From Pseudomonas sp. ERMR1:02 (GTDB lineage Bacteria > Pseudomonadota > Gammaproteobacteria > Pseudomonadales > Pseudomonadaceae): a stretch of 64,000 bases of DNA. The position numbers and the translations under genes were made by a program. Every line of letters starts with the position of its first letter. Positions within the stretch are counted from its first letter, which is position 1. Of this stretch, positions 34,628 to 44,109 are shown piece after piece. A model generated the notes under the pieces. The model was not told the origin of the DNA. It was given only the letters and a program-made list of their open reading frames with translations, and did no database searches. Location: contig NZ_NKJI01000023.1 of NCBI RefSeq assembly GCF_002277815.1, positions 1 to 64,000 of the forward strand, given 5' to 3'.

Positions 34628-36212
34628 TGTCGAGGGCGACCGGCAGCATGTTCGGGTAGTCGAGAGTGTAATGCAGGCCGCGACTCTCCTTGCGCTCCAT
34701 GGCTGACAGGATCATCAACTCGGCCACCTGAGCAAGGTTCCTCAATTCAATCAGGTCTCTGCTCACTTTATAGTTGCTGTAGAACTCGTCGATCTCGTCG
34801 AGCAACAGGCGCACCCGGTGCTGGGCCCTTTGCAGGCGCTTGTTGGTGCGCACGATGCCGACGTAGTCCCACATGAATCGGCGCAGTTCGTCCCAGTTGT
34901 GCGCAATGATCACGTCTTCATCAGAGTCGGTCACCTGGCTTGCATCCCAGACGGGCAGGGCGACGGGTGTCGAAACCTGCGGCAATCGTTCCAGAATGTC
35001 CGCCGCCGCCGAACGGGCGTAAACAAAACACTCCAGCAACGAGTTACTGGCCATGCGGTTGGCGCCATGCAGACCGGTGAAGCTGGTTTCGCCAATCGCG
35101 TACAGTCCCGGCACATCAGTGCGACCATGCTGGTCGACCATGACGCCGCCGCAGGTGTAGTGCGCTGCCGGAACCACCGGAATCGGTTGCTTGGTGATAT
35201 CGATGGAAAACTCGAGGCAGCGTTCGTACATCGTCGGGAAGTGCGTTTTGATGAACTCTTCTGACTTGTGGCTGATGTCCAGATAGACGCAATCGATGCC
35301 CAGACGCTTCATTTCATGGTCGATGGCCCGGGCGACGATGTCCCGCGGGGCCAGTTCCGCCCGTGGGTCAAAGCGCTGCATGAAGCGTTCGCCGTTGGGC
35401 AGTTTCAGGTGCGCACCTTCGCCGCGCAGGGCTTCGGTGATGAGGAAACTCTTGGCTTGCGGGTGATACAGACAGGTTGGGTGGAACTGGTTGAATTCCA
35501 GGTTCGCCACCCGGCAGCCCGAACGCCAGGCCATGGCGATACCGTCACCGCAGGCGCCATCGGGGTTGCTAGTGTAGAGGTAGACCTTGGCTGCGCCACC
35601 GGAGGCTAAAATCACGAACCGCGCCCCGTAGGTGTCGACTTCGCCGGTACCACGATTGAGTACATAGGCACCCAGGCAGCGATCGCCCTCAAGGCCGAGG
35701 CGTTTTTCCGTGATCAGGTCGATAGCTACCCGCTGCTCCAGCAACTCGATGTTCGGCCGTTGTCTGGCTTGGGTCAGCAGTGTTCTGAAAATTGCCGCCC
35801 CGGTGGCATCGGCGGCATGAATGATACGTCGATGACTGTGACCGCCTTCGCGGGTCAGGTGAAACTCGAATCCACCGTCTTCAGTACCGGACTGTTCATC
35901 GCGGGTAAACGGCACGCCCTGATCGATCAGCCATTGGATCGCTTCTTTACTGTGCTCGACGGTAAAGCGCACGGCGTCTTCATGGCACAGGCCGCCGCCA
36001 GCATTGAGGGTGTCATCGACGTGGGATTCAACGGTATCGGTATCATCCAGGACGGCAGCGACACCACCCTGGGCCCAGAAGGTCGAGCCGTTGGCGAGGT
36101 CGCCTTTGCTCAGTACGGCAATGCGCAAATGACCAGGCAAGGTCAGTGCAAGGCTCAAGCCGGCAGCACCGCTGCCAATTACCAGAACATCGTGTTGAAA
36201 CTGTTGGCTCAT
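34596..36212 (-). CDS. nadB: L-aspartate oxidase
   Basis: 538 residues. The FAD-binding N-terminus is DVLVIGSGAAGLSLAL and the active-site regions are HTREGGHSHRR-like (FHLTREGGHSHRRIIHAAD), LEFNQFHPTCLYHP, and PAAHYTCGGVMVD. The C-terminal helical domain is RNLAQVAELMILSAMERKES. It makes iminoaspartate for NAD synthesis. The ATG at 36212 (MSQQFQHDVLV) is the family start. Divergent nadB-algU synteny is conserved. Confidence 0.95.
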   Translation of the reverse strand: MSQQFQHDVLVIGSGAAGLSLALTLPGHLRIAVLSKGDLANGSTFWAQGGVAAVLDDTDTVESHVDDTLNAGGGLCHEDAVRFTVEHSKEAIQWLIDQGVPFTRDEQSGTEDGGFEFHLTREGGHSHRRIIHAADATGAAIFRTLLTQARQRPNIELLEQRVAIDLITEKRLGLEGDRCLGAYVLNRGTGEVDTYGARFVILASGGAAKVYLYTSNPDGACGDGIAMAWRSGCRVANLEFNQFHPTCLYHPQAKSFLITEALRGEGAHLKLPNGERFMQRFDPRAELAPRDIVARAIDHEMKRLGIDCVYLDISHKSEEFIKTHFPTMYERCLEFSIDITKQPIPVVPAAHYTCGGVMVDQHGRTDVPGLYAIGETSFTGLHGANRMASNSLLECFVYARSAAADILERLPQVSTPVALPVWDASQVTDSDEDVIIAHNWDELRRFMWDYVGIVRTNKRLQRAQHRVRLLLDEIDEFYSNYKVSRDLIELRNLAQVAELMILSAMERKESRGLHYTLDYPNMLPVALDTILVPPTYAD

Positions 36213-36488
36213 TTCAGGATTCCGCTCAAAGCGACCCGGGTCGGGATAGGCGCTGGACATCTGGAAGGCAAGGTCAGGCAACCGCACAGCCCACTAGTAT
36301 ATAGAGGGGGGAGCGGCACAATAGCCGAGCCCATATGGCATTGTGAAACTACTGTGACGGAAAATACCCGACGCTTCGTCGGAAGGTTTTTTGGCTGATT
36401 CGGCGACATGAGGACTGTATCGTGGATTTAACAGTCTTTTTCTCTTCACGGTTGCACAATGTCGGTGTCGCGCAGCTATAAATATTTG

Positions 36489-36516
36489 GAACTTTTGCCA
36501 AAGGCCCAAGATCAAT
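36489..36516 (+). promoter_or_regulatory. Weak second AlgU-type promoter candidate
   Basis: GAACTT at 36489-36494, then 17 bases and TCAAT. It resembles the AlgU/RpoE consensus but the -10 is poor. The rest of the 557-base nadB-algU gap (36213-36769) shows no gene. Confidence 0.25.
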
Positions 36517-36683
36517 AGACAGTTGCCTGATAAAAGGGACAGTGTCGGCTTCAGAGCAGGATCTGTGGATGGATCCATGCCGGCGAAACCGATGACAAGA
36601 TTATTCGCGCAGCCGGGGCATCTCGCGCTGCGCTTTTCGTGCGTGCCGAATCAGAGCCCGCAGGAAACTTGCCTGGAGGGGGA

Positions 36684-36710
36684 GAACTTTTGCGAAAAGC
36701 CCGAGTCTAT
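36684..36710 (+). promoter_or_regulatory. AlgU (sigma-E) autoregulated promoter of algU
   Basis: GAACTT at 36684-36689, a 16-base spacer and TCTAT at 36706-36710 fit the AlgU/RpoE consensus GAACTT-N16/17-TCTGA with mild -10 deviation. It lies 60 bases before the algU start, matching autoregulation known for this operon. Confidence 0.65.
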
Positions 36711-36769
36711 GTTTGCAAGTCCGGTCGTTTAGTTATGCAAGCCTCCTCCGAGCTTATCGAGGAGTGTTC

Positions 36770-37351
36770 ATGCTAACCCAGGAAGAGGATCAGCAACTGG
36801 TCGAACGCGTTCAACGCGGCGACAAGCGTGCTTTCGATCTGCTAGTGCTGAAATATCAGCACAAAATTCTCGGGTTGATCGTGCGTTTTGTGCACGACAC
36901 CCATGAAGCCCAGGATGTGGCGCAGGAAGCCTTTATCAAGGCGTACCGCGCACTTGGAAATTTTCGCGGAGACAGCGCGTTTTATACGTGGCTTTACCGC
37001 ATCGCCATCAACACGGCGAAAAACTATCTGGTTTCACGCGGCCGCCGGCCGCCGGATAGCGATGTCAGTTCCGAGGACGCAGAGTTCTACGATGGCGATC
37101 ATGGCCTCAAGGATCTCGAGTCGCCAGAGCGGGCTTTGCTTCGGGATGAGATCGAAGGCACCGTCCATCGAACCATTCAGCAACTGCCGGAAGATTTGCG
37201 TACCGCTTTAACTTTACGTGAATTCGATGGTCTGAGTTACGAGGACATTGCGAGCGTCATGCAATGTCCGGTGGGCACCGTGCGCTCCCGGATCTTCCGC
37301 GCCCGGGAGGCCATCGATAAAGCCCTGCAGCCGTTGTTGCAGGAAAACTAA
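36770..37351 (+). CDS. algU: RNA polymerase ECF sigma factor AlgU (RpoE)
   Basis: 193 residues: sigma region 2 (KRAFDLLVLKYQHKILGLIV, VAQEAFIKAYRALGNFRGDS, WLYRIAINTAKNYL) and region 4 (LREFDGLSYEDIASVMQCPV, RSRIFRAREAIDKAL). AlgU drives the envelope-stress and alginate regulons. Start at 36770 is set by GAGGAGTG upstream and the family start MLTQEEDQQLVERV. It heads the algU-mucA-mucB-mucD cluster. Confidence 0.96.
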   Translation: MLTQEEDQQLVERVQRGDKRAFDLLVLKYQHKILGLIVRFVHDTHEAQDVAQEAFIKAYRALGNFRGDSAFYTWLYRIAINTAKNYLVSRGRRPPDSDVSSEDAEFYDGDHGLKDLESPERALLRDEIEGTVHRTIQQLPEDLRTALTLREFDGLSYEDIASVMQCPVGTVRSRIFRAREAIDKALQPLLQEN

Positions 37352-37382
37352 TGACAGCGGCGACAGCCAAGAGAGGAACGCC

Positions 37383-37970
37383 ATGAGTCGTGAAGCCCTG
37401 CAGGAATCGCTGTCCGCAGTGATGGATAACGAAGCGGACGAATTGGAATTGCGGCGGGTGCTAAGTGCCTGCGACGATGTTGAAACCCGTGAAACCTGGG
37501 CTCGTTATCAGATCGCTCGGGCAGCGATGCACAAGGATCTGCTGCTTCCACGTCTGGACATCGCAGCGGCCGTTTCTGCAGCCCTGGCTGACGAAACCGT
37601 GCCGGCAAAAGCCACCCGTGGTCCTTGGCGCAGCTTGGGTCGTCTGGCCGTCGCTGCTTCGGTAACCGTTGCCGTACTCGCAGGTGTTCGTCTGTACAAC
37701 CAGGACGAAATCGCTGGTGTCGAGCTGGCGCAGCAATCCAGCCAACAGAATCTGGTCGCTCCTCAAGTCAAGGGCCCGGCTGTTCTGGCAGGCTACAATG
37801 AGAGTTCGGAAGCCACTGGTCCTATGGCCAACGGCGTTCTGCAAGGTCAGCCAGGCTGGCACGATCAACGTATGCCAGGCTACTTGCGCCAACATGCTCA
37901 ACAGGCGGCACTGAAAGGTACTGAGAGCGCTCTGCCTTACGCTCGTGCAGCAAGCCTGGAAAACCGCTAA
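37383..37970 (+). CDS. mucA: Anti-sigma factor MucA
   Basis: 195 residues. The cytoplasmic RseA-like N-terminus (MSREALQESLSAVMDNEADE, RVLSACDDVETRETWARYQI) binds AlgU. One TM helix spans about residues 86-104 (LGRLAVAASVTVAVLAGV), and a periplasmic tail binds MucB. No frameshift is present, so there is no sign of a mucoid mutation. AGAGGAACG upstream provides the ribosome site, and mucB follows after eight bases. Confidence 0.94.
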   Translation: MSREALQESLSAVMDNEADELELRRVLSACDDVETRETWARYQIARAAMHKDLLLPRLDIAAAVSAALADETVPAKATRGPWRSLGRLAVAASVTVAVLAGVRLYNQDEIAGVELAQQSSQQNLVAPQVKGPAVLAGYNESSEATGPMANGVLQGQPGWHDQRMPGYLRQHAQQAALKGTESALPYARAASLENR

Positions 37971-37978
37971 GGAGGATC

Positions 37979-38935
37979 ATGCGCGCCATACCTCTACTCA
38001 CACTTCTGCTTGGTGGCTGGTTTGTTGTTCCAGCCCACGCCGATGAAGCCCAGGACTGGTTGACCCGTCTTGGTCAGGCCGAACAGCATCAAAGCTTTCA
38101 CGGTACTTTCGTTTACGAGCGTAACGGTAGTTTTTCTACCCACAACATCTGGCACCGCGTACAGGATGGCAAAGTCCGCGAGCGGTTACTCCAGCTGGAT
38201 GGCTCAGCGCAGGAGGTCGTACGCATTGATGGGCATACTCAATGCGTCAGCGGCACCCTGATAGCAGGGCTAGGGGATTCGTCAAACTCTGCAGCTCGTG
38301 CACTCGATCCACAAAAGCTCAAGAATTGGTATGACCTTGCCGTCATCGGCAAGTCGCGTGTAGCCGGGCGAGCGGCGGTGATAGTTTCACTGACGCCGCG
38401 CGACCAACACCGATACGGGTTTGAATTGCATCTGGATAAAGAGACCGGTCTGCCGCTTAAGTCATTGCTGCTGGATGACAAAGGGCGTTTGCTGGAGCGG
38501 TTCCAGTTCACGCAACTGGATACAGCCGATGTTCCTTCCGACAGCGATTTGCAACCTGGCGCTGATTGCAAGGCAGTTAACCTCGAAAGTGACAAGGCCT
38601 CGGCGGTCAAAGCCGCACAGGTCTGGCATTCAGACTGGTTGCCACCCGGTTTCGAGTTGACCAGCAGTACGGCACGTAAGGATCCTGAGACCAAAACCCA
38701 GGTCAATAGCCTGCTGTATGACGATGGTCTGGCGCGTTTCTCGGTTTTCCTTGAGCCTTTGAATGGCGCAGCAGTTACCGATACCCGCACTCAGTTAGGG
38801 CCAACCGTTGCAGTCTCCCGGCGCTTGACCACACCGCAAGGTGAGATAATGGTGACTGTGGTAGGTGAGATCCCGGTAGGTACCGCTGAACGGATTGCTT
38901 TATCCATGCGTACTGATGCCGCCGCCACGCAGTGA
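37979..38935 (+). CDS. mucB: Sigma-factor regulatory protein MucB
   Basis: 318 residues with a signal peptide (MRAIPLLTLLLGGWFVVPAHA) and the RseB/MucB fold: WLTRLGQAEQHQSFHGTFVY at the start, the large lipid-binding N-domain, and the C-terminal domain from HSDWLPPGFELTSSTARKD. MucB guards the periplasmic tail of MucA from cleavage. The stop is followed by 176 bases before mucD; no mucC is present between them. Confidence 0.93.
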   Translation: MRAIPLLTLLLGGWFVVPAHADEAQDWLTRLGQAEQHQSFHGTFVYERNGSFSTHNIWHRVQDGKVRERLLQLDGSAQEVVRIDGHTQCVSGTLIAGLGDSSNSAARALDPQKLKNWYDLAVIGKSRVAGRAAVIVSLTPRDQHRYGFELHLDKETGLPLKSLLLDDKGRLLERFQFTQLDTADVPSDSDLQPGADCKAVNLESDKASAVKAAQVWHSDWLPPGFELTSSTARKDPETKTQVNSLLYDDGLARFSVFLEPLNGAAVTDTRTQLGPTVAVSRRLTTPQGEIMVTVVGEIPVGTAERIALSMRTDAAATQ

Positions 38936-38997
38936 GCTGAGATCGAAATGTTTCGTGAGCATTTCAATTTGCAAATACCCACAAAATTTTTATAGGT

Positions 38998-39015
38998 CAG
39001 AGCCCCTCGGCTCTG
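38998..39015. terminator. Hairpin between mucB and mucD
   Basis: CAGAGCC-CCTC-GGCTCTG with a 3' sequence GCCTTGTTTGTT, only partly U-rich. It may attenuate rather than fully end transcription into mucD. Confidence 0.4.
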
Positions 39016-39111
39016 GCCTTGTTTGTTGTTCCCGGAACAAAATACCGGCGTATCTTTCCCGGTGTTCCTTGATCCATATCGCTTAACCATGCTCGTCGTA
39101 ACGGGAGCCGT

Positions 39112-40539
39112 ATGTCGATACCACGTTTGAAGTCTTACCTCTCCATTTTTGCCACCGTGTTGGTGCTCGGTCAGGCGGTCGCTGCGCAAGCCGTCGAATT
39201 GCCTGACTTCACGCAGCTGGTCGAGCAGGCCTCGCCAGCGGTGGTGAACATCAGTACCACGCAGAAACTGCCGGACCGAAAAGTGAATCAGGAGATGCCT
39301 GATCTCGAAGGTTTGCCGCCAATGTTGCGCGAGTTCTTCGAGCGTGGCATGCCGCCACAACCGCGTTCGCCTCGCAGTGATCGCCAGCGTGAAGCTCAGT
39401 CCCTGGGTTCGGGGTTCATCATCTCGTCTGACGGCTACATCCTGACCAACAACCACGTGATCGCCGATGCCGATGAAATTCTTGTGCGTCTGGCGGATCG
39501 CAGCGAAATGAAGGCTAAACTGATCGGCACCGATCCGCGTTCAGACGTGGCGCTGTTGAAAATCGAAGGCAAGGATCTGCCAGTCCTGAAACTCGGCAAA
39601 TCCCAGGATCTCAAGGCCGGCCAATGGGTCGTGGCAATCGGCTCGCCATTCGGCTTCGATCACACCGTGACCCAAGGCATTGTCAGCGCCGTCGGTCGCA
39701 GCCTGCCGAACGAAAACTACGTCCCGTTCATTCAGACCGACGTGCCGATCAACCCGGGTAACTCCGGTGGCCCGCTGTTTAACTTGAATGGCGAAGTGGT
39801 CGGGATCAACTCGCAGATCTACACCCGTTCCGGTGGCTTCATGGGTGTGTCGTTCGCAATTCCTATCGATGTGGCCATGGACGTTTCCAATCAGCTGAAA
39901 AACGGTGGCAAAGTCAGCCGTGGCTGGTTGGGTGTAGTGATTCAGGAAGTGAACAAGGATCTTGCCGAGTCGTTCGGTCTGGAGAAGCCGGCCGGTGCGC
40001 TGGTCGCCCAGATCCAGGATAATGGCCCGGCAGCCAAGGGTGGCCTGCAAGTCGGCGATGTGATCCTGAGCATGAATGATCAACCGATCGTGATGTCCGC
40101 CGATCTGCCGCATCTGGTCGGCGCACTGAAGGCTGGCTCCAAGGCCAATCTGGAAGTGATTCGTGAGGGCAAGCGCAAGAACGTCGAGCTGACGGTTGGC
40201 GCTATTCCTGATGAAGATAAAGAGCTGGATGCGTTGCCGAAATCGGGCACCGAGAGCAGCAGCAATCGCCTCGGTGTTTCGGTCGCCGAGATAACTGCCG
40301 AGCAGAAGAAAGCCTACGACCTCAAAGGCGGCGTCGTGATCAAGGAAGTTCAGGAGGGTCCTGCTGCGATGATCGGCTTGCAGCCAGGTGATGTGATTAC
40401 TCATTTGAACAATCAGGCCATCGAATCCACCAAGCAATTCACTGACATCGCCAAGGCGCTGCCGAAGAATCGCTCGGTATCGATGCGGGTGCTGCGCCAA
40501 GGTCGTGCCAGCTTCATCACCTTCAAACTGGCTGAATAA
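39112..40539 (+). CDS. mucD: Periplasmic serine protease MucD (DegP/HtrA type)
   Basis: 475 residues. The signal peptide ends at AAQA (about 26). A trypsin-like domain has catalytic His115 (LTNNHVIAD), Asp145 (DPRSDVALLK) and Ser218 (NPGNSGGPL). Two PDZ domains follow (about 275-375 and 385-475; SRGWLGVVIQEVNKDLAESF and RLGVSVAEITAEQKKAYDLK). It degrades misfolded envelope proteins and dampens AlgU. A strong terminator follows. Confidence 0.95.
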   Translation: MSIPRLKSYLSIFATVLVLGQAVAAQAVELPDFTQLVEQASPAVVNISTTQKLPDRKVNQEMPDLEGLPPMLREFFERGMPPQPRSPRSDRQREAQSLGSGFIISSDGYILTNNHVIADADEILVRLADRSEMKAKLIGTDPRSDVALLKIEGKDLPVLKLGKSQDLKAGQWVVAIGSPFGFDHTVTQGIVSAVGRSLPNENYVPFIQTDVPINPGNSGGPLFNLNGEVVGINSQIYTRSGGFMGVSFAIPIDVAMDVSNQLKNGGKVSRGWLGVVIQEVNKDLAESFGLEKPAGALVAQIQDNGPAAKGGLQVGDVILSMNDQPIVMSADLPHLVGALKAGSKANLEVIREGKRKNVELTVGAIPDEDKELDALPKSGTESSSNRLGVSVAEITAEQKKAYDLKGGVVIKEVQEGPAAMIGLQPGDVITHLNNQAIESTKQFTDIAKALPKNRSVSMRVLRQGRASFITFKLAE

Positions 40540-40557
40540 CCCGGTTGCTGGCTAAAT

Positions 40558-40590
40558 AAAAAACCGCCTCGTATAAGAGGCGGTTTTTTG
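40558..40590. terminator. Terminator after mucD
   Basis: AAAAAACCGCCTC-GTATAA-GAGGCGGTTTTTT is a perfect stem with A and T tracts, suited to both the mucD and the converging bepA transcripts. Confidence 0.9.
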
Positions 40591-40618
40591 TGCCTGAAAC
40601 TAATGGCTTCTGAAGCCA

Positions 40619-42052
40619 TCAGCCCATCATGTCCTTGATCATGCGCTCCTGCTCCATTAACTCTCGCTGGCGGGCATCGATCCGGGACGACAGCGGGAAG
40701 TTCGTGCCGGCCTTGCGCTTGGCGAAATCCAGTTGCTGAATGGCCTGACGATAGTCACCGACCAGAGCGAAATATTCGGCACGAGCCTGATGCAGGCCGA
40801 TGATGTTGCCCGACAGGCCGCGAGTCTCGGCCACCTGGTACCACACGTCCGGATCGTCCGGACGCGACTTGAGCAAACCTTCCAGCGCTTTTTCGGCGTC
40901 CGCAGCGCGGTTCTGTTTCAGCAGCAGGTCGACACGCACCTGGTTCAGCGGATAGTTACCAGGGTACTGAGTCAGCATCCGGTCCACCCGGGATTGCGCG
41001 TCCGGCAGACGATTATTGGTGATGTCCAGATCGATTTGCGCGAGGTTGTAAATGATCTCGTTTGGCGATTTGGCCAGCAGAAGTTTTAGGTTCTCCCTTG
41101 CCTCGTTCAGCTGACCGCCCTTGACCTGGGCGATTGCGAGTCCATAACGAGCGACATCGCTTTTCGGGTTTTCATCCAGTAGCGCGCGGAAGCGCTTGGC
41201 GCCCAATCCAGGAGTTTCTTCATAGATCAGTTGGACCCGTGCGCGAATCAGTTGATAGCGCAGGGTGTCTTCGATACCGCCCTGTGGGGCCTGTTCGGCG
41301 CGGTTACGGGTGTCGGCGATGCGCGATTCGGTAACCGGGTGAGTCAGCAGGAATTCCGGTGGCTTGGCGTCGTAGCGGTACTGACGCCCCAAGCGCTCGA
41401 ACATGGTGGGCATTGAGCGCGGGTCGTAGCCGGCCTTTTCCAGATTGAGAATGCCGATACGGTCGGCTTCCTGCTCGTTTTGCCGCGAGAAACGCCGTTG
41501 TTCCTGAATCGCCGCCGCCTGAGTACCCGCAATGGCAGCGATCCCGGCATCGCCGGCACCGGCCGCGGCAATCACGATCCCGGCCAGCAACGCAGCCATC
41601 ATCGGCACTTGCATGCGCTGCTGAGCTTCGACGCCACGGGCAAAGTGGCGCTGCGACAAGTGAGCCAGTTCGTGAGCCAGTACCGAGGCATATTCGCCTT
41701 CAGTCTGGGCGTTGAGGAACAATCCGCCGTTCACCCCGACAATCCCGCCCGGTGCCGCGAAGGCGTTGAGCTGCGGGCTGTTGATCAGGATGAACTCCAG
41801 GCGCCGGTCATTGACCTGGCTGGTTTCCACCAGTCGGTAAACGCTGGATTCGACATAGTCCTTGAGTTGCGGATCGTTAAGCTGCGACACCTGGCTGCGC
41901 AAGAGCGCAAGCCATGCGCGGCCCAACTGATATTCCTGCTGCGGCGAGACGATGGCAGAACTGGCGTCGCCGAGTGACGGCAGGTCGTCAGCGAAGCCCG
42001 GTGAGGCGAGCAGGCAAGCGAGCGTCAGCAGGGTAGGGCGCAAAAAAGTCAT
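40619..42052 (-). CDS. bepA: Beta-barrel assembly-enhancing protease BepA-like M48 metalloprotease
   Basis: 477 residues. The signal peptide ends near PGFA (about 21). The M48 zinc protease motif HELAH has His127, Glu128 and His131 (YASVLAHELAHLSQRHFARG), with the third ligand in NEQEADRIG. A C-terminal TPR region (PNEIIYNLAQIDLDITNN, AEKALEGLLKSRPDDPDVWY) is as in BepA/YfgC. It polices outer-membrane assembly, notably LptD. The ATG at 42052 is preferred to a TTG further upstream. Confidence 0.88.
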   Translation of the reverse strand: MTFLRPTLLTLACLLASPGFADDLPSLGDASSAIVSPQQEYQLGRAWLALLRSQVSQLNDPQLKDYVESSVYRLVETSQVNDRRLEFILINSPQLNAFAAPGGIVGVNGGLFLNAQTEGEYASVLAHELAHLSQRHFARGVEAQQRMQVPMMAALLAGIVIAAAGAGDAGIAAIAGTQAAAIQEQRRFSRQNEQEADRIGILNLEKAGYDPRSMPTMFERLGRQYRYDAKPPEFLLTHPVTESRIADTRNRAEQAPQGGIEDTLRYQLIRARVQLIYEETPGLGAKRFRALLDENPKSDVARYGLAIAQVKGGQLNEARENLKLLLAKSPNEIIYNLAQIDLDITNNRLPDAQSRVDRMLTQYPGNYPLNQVRVDLLLKQNRAADAEKALEGLLKSRPDDPDVWYQVAETRGLSGNIIGLHQARAEYFALVGDYRQAIQQLDFAKRKAGTNFPLSSRIDARQRELMEQERMIKDMMG

Positions 42053-42150
42053 GCACAAAGCCTTAGTCGACAAAGACCTTACTGTAGCCGGACACCAGCC
42101 TTGCGACCAGATATTCTAGGCAACTCAACCACCTGAACCGGAGTAATGCA

Positions 42151-42390
42151 ATGACCGACGCTGTAGCCCATGACGTTGAACTGGACGCCAGTGGCTTGAA
42201 TTGTCCGTTGCCGTTACTCAAGGCCAAGATGGAACTCAACCGGATGACCAGTGGCACGATACTCAAGGTGATCGCTACCGATGCGGGCTCGCAGCGCGAC
42301 TTTCGCACCTTTGCCCGATTGGCCGGTCATACGCTGCTTCGTGAAGAAGATGAGGCGGGCGTGTACCGCTACTGGTTGAAAAAAGCCTGA
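42151..42390 (+). CDS. TusA-family sulfurtransferase
   Basis: 79 residues with the family motif LDASGLNCPLPLLKAK, catalytic Cys18 in CPxP. TusA-like proteins carry persulfide sulfur; family members also act in other sulfur or redox reactions. It lies just before an AI-2E-type permease gene, in the order seen in other pseudomonads, and may share its transcript. The exact donor and acceptor are unknown. Confidence 0.85.
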   Translation: MTDAVAHDVELDASGLNCPLPLLKAKMELNRMTSGTILKVIATDAGSQRDFRTFARLAGHTLLREEDEAGVYRYWLKKA

Positions 42391-42421
42391 AGCCTGCGGC
42401 GTTTGTTCTTAAGGAAAATTG

Positions 42422-43491
42422 ATGTTCAAAGTGCTACGCGACTGGATTCAGCGCTACTTCTCCGATGAAGAGGCTGTGATTCTGGCAGTTCTGCTGTTCC
42501 TGGCGTTTACCGCAGTGCTGACATTGGGAGGCATGCTGGCGCCAGTGCTGGCCGGCATGGTGCTGGCATACCTGATGCAGGGACTGGTGTTGACCCTCGA
42601 ACGCCTGCGTGTGCCGGGTGGGCAGCGGTGGGGTTGGTCTTCGCACTGTTCATGGGGGGCTTGCTGGTGTTCATCGTGGTCGTGGTGCCGTTGCTTTGGC
42701 ATCAGTTGATCACTTTGTTCAACGAATTGCCCGGCATGCTCGCCAAGTGGCAGTCGCTGTTGTTGCTGCTGCCGGAGCGTTATCCGCATCTGGTGTCCGA
42801 CGAGCAGGTACTGCAGGCCATCGAAGTGGCACGGGGCGAGATCGGCAAGTTCGGGCAATGGGCGCTGACGTTCTCGCTGTCGAGCCTGCCGCTGTTGGTA
42901 AACATCATGATCTATCTGGTACTGGTGCCGATCCTGGTGTTTTTCTTCCTCAAGGATCGGGCGATGATCGGCCAGTGGGTGCGTGGTTACCTGCCCCGCG
43001 AGCGAGCGTTGATCACCCGTGTCGCCCATGAAATGAACCGGCAGATCGCGAACTACATTCGCGGCAAGGTCATCGAGATCTTCATTTGCGGTGGTGTGAC
43101 CTACATCGCTTTCGTCGTTCTGGAACTCAATTACGCGGCGCTGCTGGCGTTGCTGGTCGGTGTCTCGGTGGTGGTGCCTTACGTCGGAGCCGTGGTAGTG
43201 ACCGTGCCGGTGTTTTTGATAGCGCTGTTCCAGTGGGGCTGGAGCGATCAGTTCATTTATTTGATGGCGGTTTACGGAATCATCCAGACATTGGATGGCA
43301 ACGTGCTGGTGCCTTTGCTGTTCTCGGAAGCGGTTAATTTGCACCCGGTGGCGATCATCTGTGCGGTGCTGTTGTTTGGCGGGTTGTGGGGCTTCTGGGG
43401 AGTGTTCTTCGCGATTCCCCTGGCGACCCTGTTTAAAGCCGTACTGGACGCGTGGCCGCGCAAGGAGCCAGTGGTGGCGCCTCTGCTTTAA
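42422..43491 (+). pseudogene. AI-2E family permease (PerM-like), frameshifted
   Basis: About 357 residues when read through, with roughly eight TM helices. The first part (MFKVLRDWIQRYFSDEEAVI, LAGMVLAYLMQGLVLTLERL) is in one frame to about 42620. The frame then shifts at VPGG, where GGGG seems read as GGG, into GLVFALFMGGLLVFIVVVVP. The rest matches the AI-2E transporter family (LVLVPILVFFFLKDRAMIGQ, YIRGKVIEIFICGGVTYIAF, GNVLVPLLFSEAVNLHPVAI). Such proteins are mostly of unknown substrate. Probably a sequencing error. Confidence 0.85.
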
Positions 43492-43510
43492 TCGTTAGCC
43501 TTGAAGGCCT

Positions 43511-43604
43511 CTTCGCGGGCAAGCCTCGCTCCTACGAATATGTGTCGTGCCCGCTTTCGCGATTGGCGCAAAATTTGTAGGAGCGAGGCTTGCCCGCGAA
43601 GGCG
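43511..43604. repeat. REPIN
   Basis: CTTCGCGGGCAAGCCTCGCTCCTAC and GTAGGAGCGAGGCTTGCCCGCGAAG are inverted around about 45 bases, between the converging AI-2E and bcp genes. Confidence 0.9.
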
Positions 43605-43625
43605 ACAGAACAGGCGCCGAAGAAA

Positions 43626-44099
43626 TCAGGCCTTGTTCAGCGTCTCAGCCGCAGCCAAAACCGCATCAACATGCCCCGGCACCTTCACCCCGCGCCATTC
43701 CTGACGCAACACGCCATTTTTGTCGATCAGGAACGTGCTGCGATCAACGCCCATGTATTCCTTGCCATAAAGCTTTTTCAACTTGATCACGTCGAACAGC
43801 TGGCAAAGCGCTTCTTCCTTGTCGCTGATCAGCTCGAAATTGAACGCTTGCTTGGCTTTGAAATTCTCGTGGGACTTCAGGCTGTCACGGGATACACCAA
43901 ACACTTCAGTATTGGCCGCTTTGAAGGCTTCAAGCTGATCGCGAAAGCCCTGGCCTTGAGTGGTGCAGCCCGGCGTGCTGTCCTTCGGATAGAAGTAGAT
44001 CACCACCTGCTTGCCTTTGAGCTCCGCCAGGCTGACGGTTTGCCCGCTGGTAGCGGGTGCTTCGAAGTCGGCAACCGGTTGGTCGATGGCAACGGCCAT
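43626..44099 (-). CDS. bcp: Thioredoxin-dependent peroxiredoxin Bcp
   Basis: 157 residues, BCP-type peroxiredoxin. Peroxidatic Cys45 lies in YPKDSTPGCTTQGQGFRD. The position five residues later, a resolving Cys in E. coli Bcp, is Gln50 here, and the only other Cys (in EEALCQLFDV) lies elsewhere. It should therefore work as a one-Cys or atypical enzyme. It reduces peroxides in the cytosol. It is 10 bases from gcvR in the same direction. Confidence 0.92.
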   Translation of the reverse strand: MAVAIDQPVADFEAPATSGQTVSLAELKGKQVVIYFYPKDSTPGCTTQGQGFRDQLEAFKAANTEVFGVSRDSLKSHENFKAKQAFNFELISDKEEALCQLFDVIKLKKLYGKEYMGVDRSTFLIDKNGVLRQEWRGVKVPGHVDAVLAAAETLNKA

Positions 44100-44109
44100 G
44101 AAAGCTTCC

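Noticed and set aside
763..43604. CRISPR array
   Set aside because: The repeated palindromes are scattered REP/REPIN sequences with arms of about 20 bases, not evenly spaced direct repeats with unique spacers.
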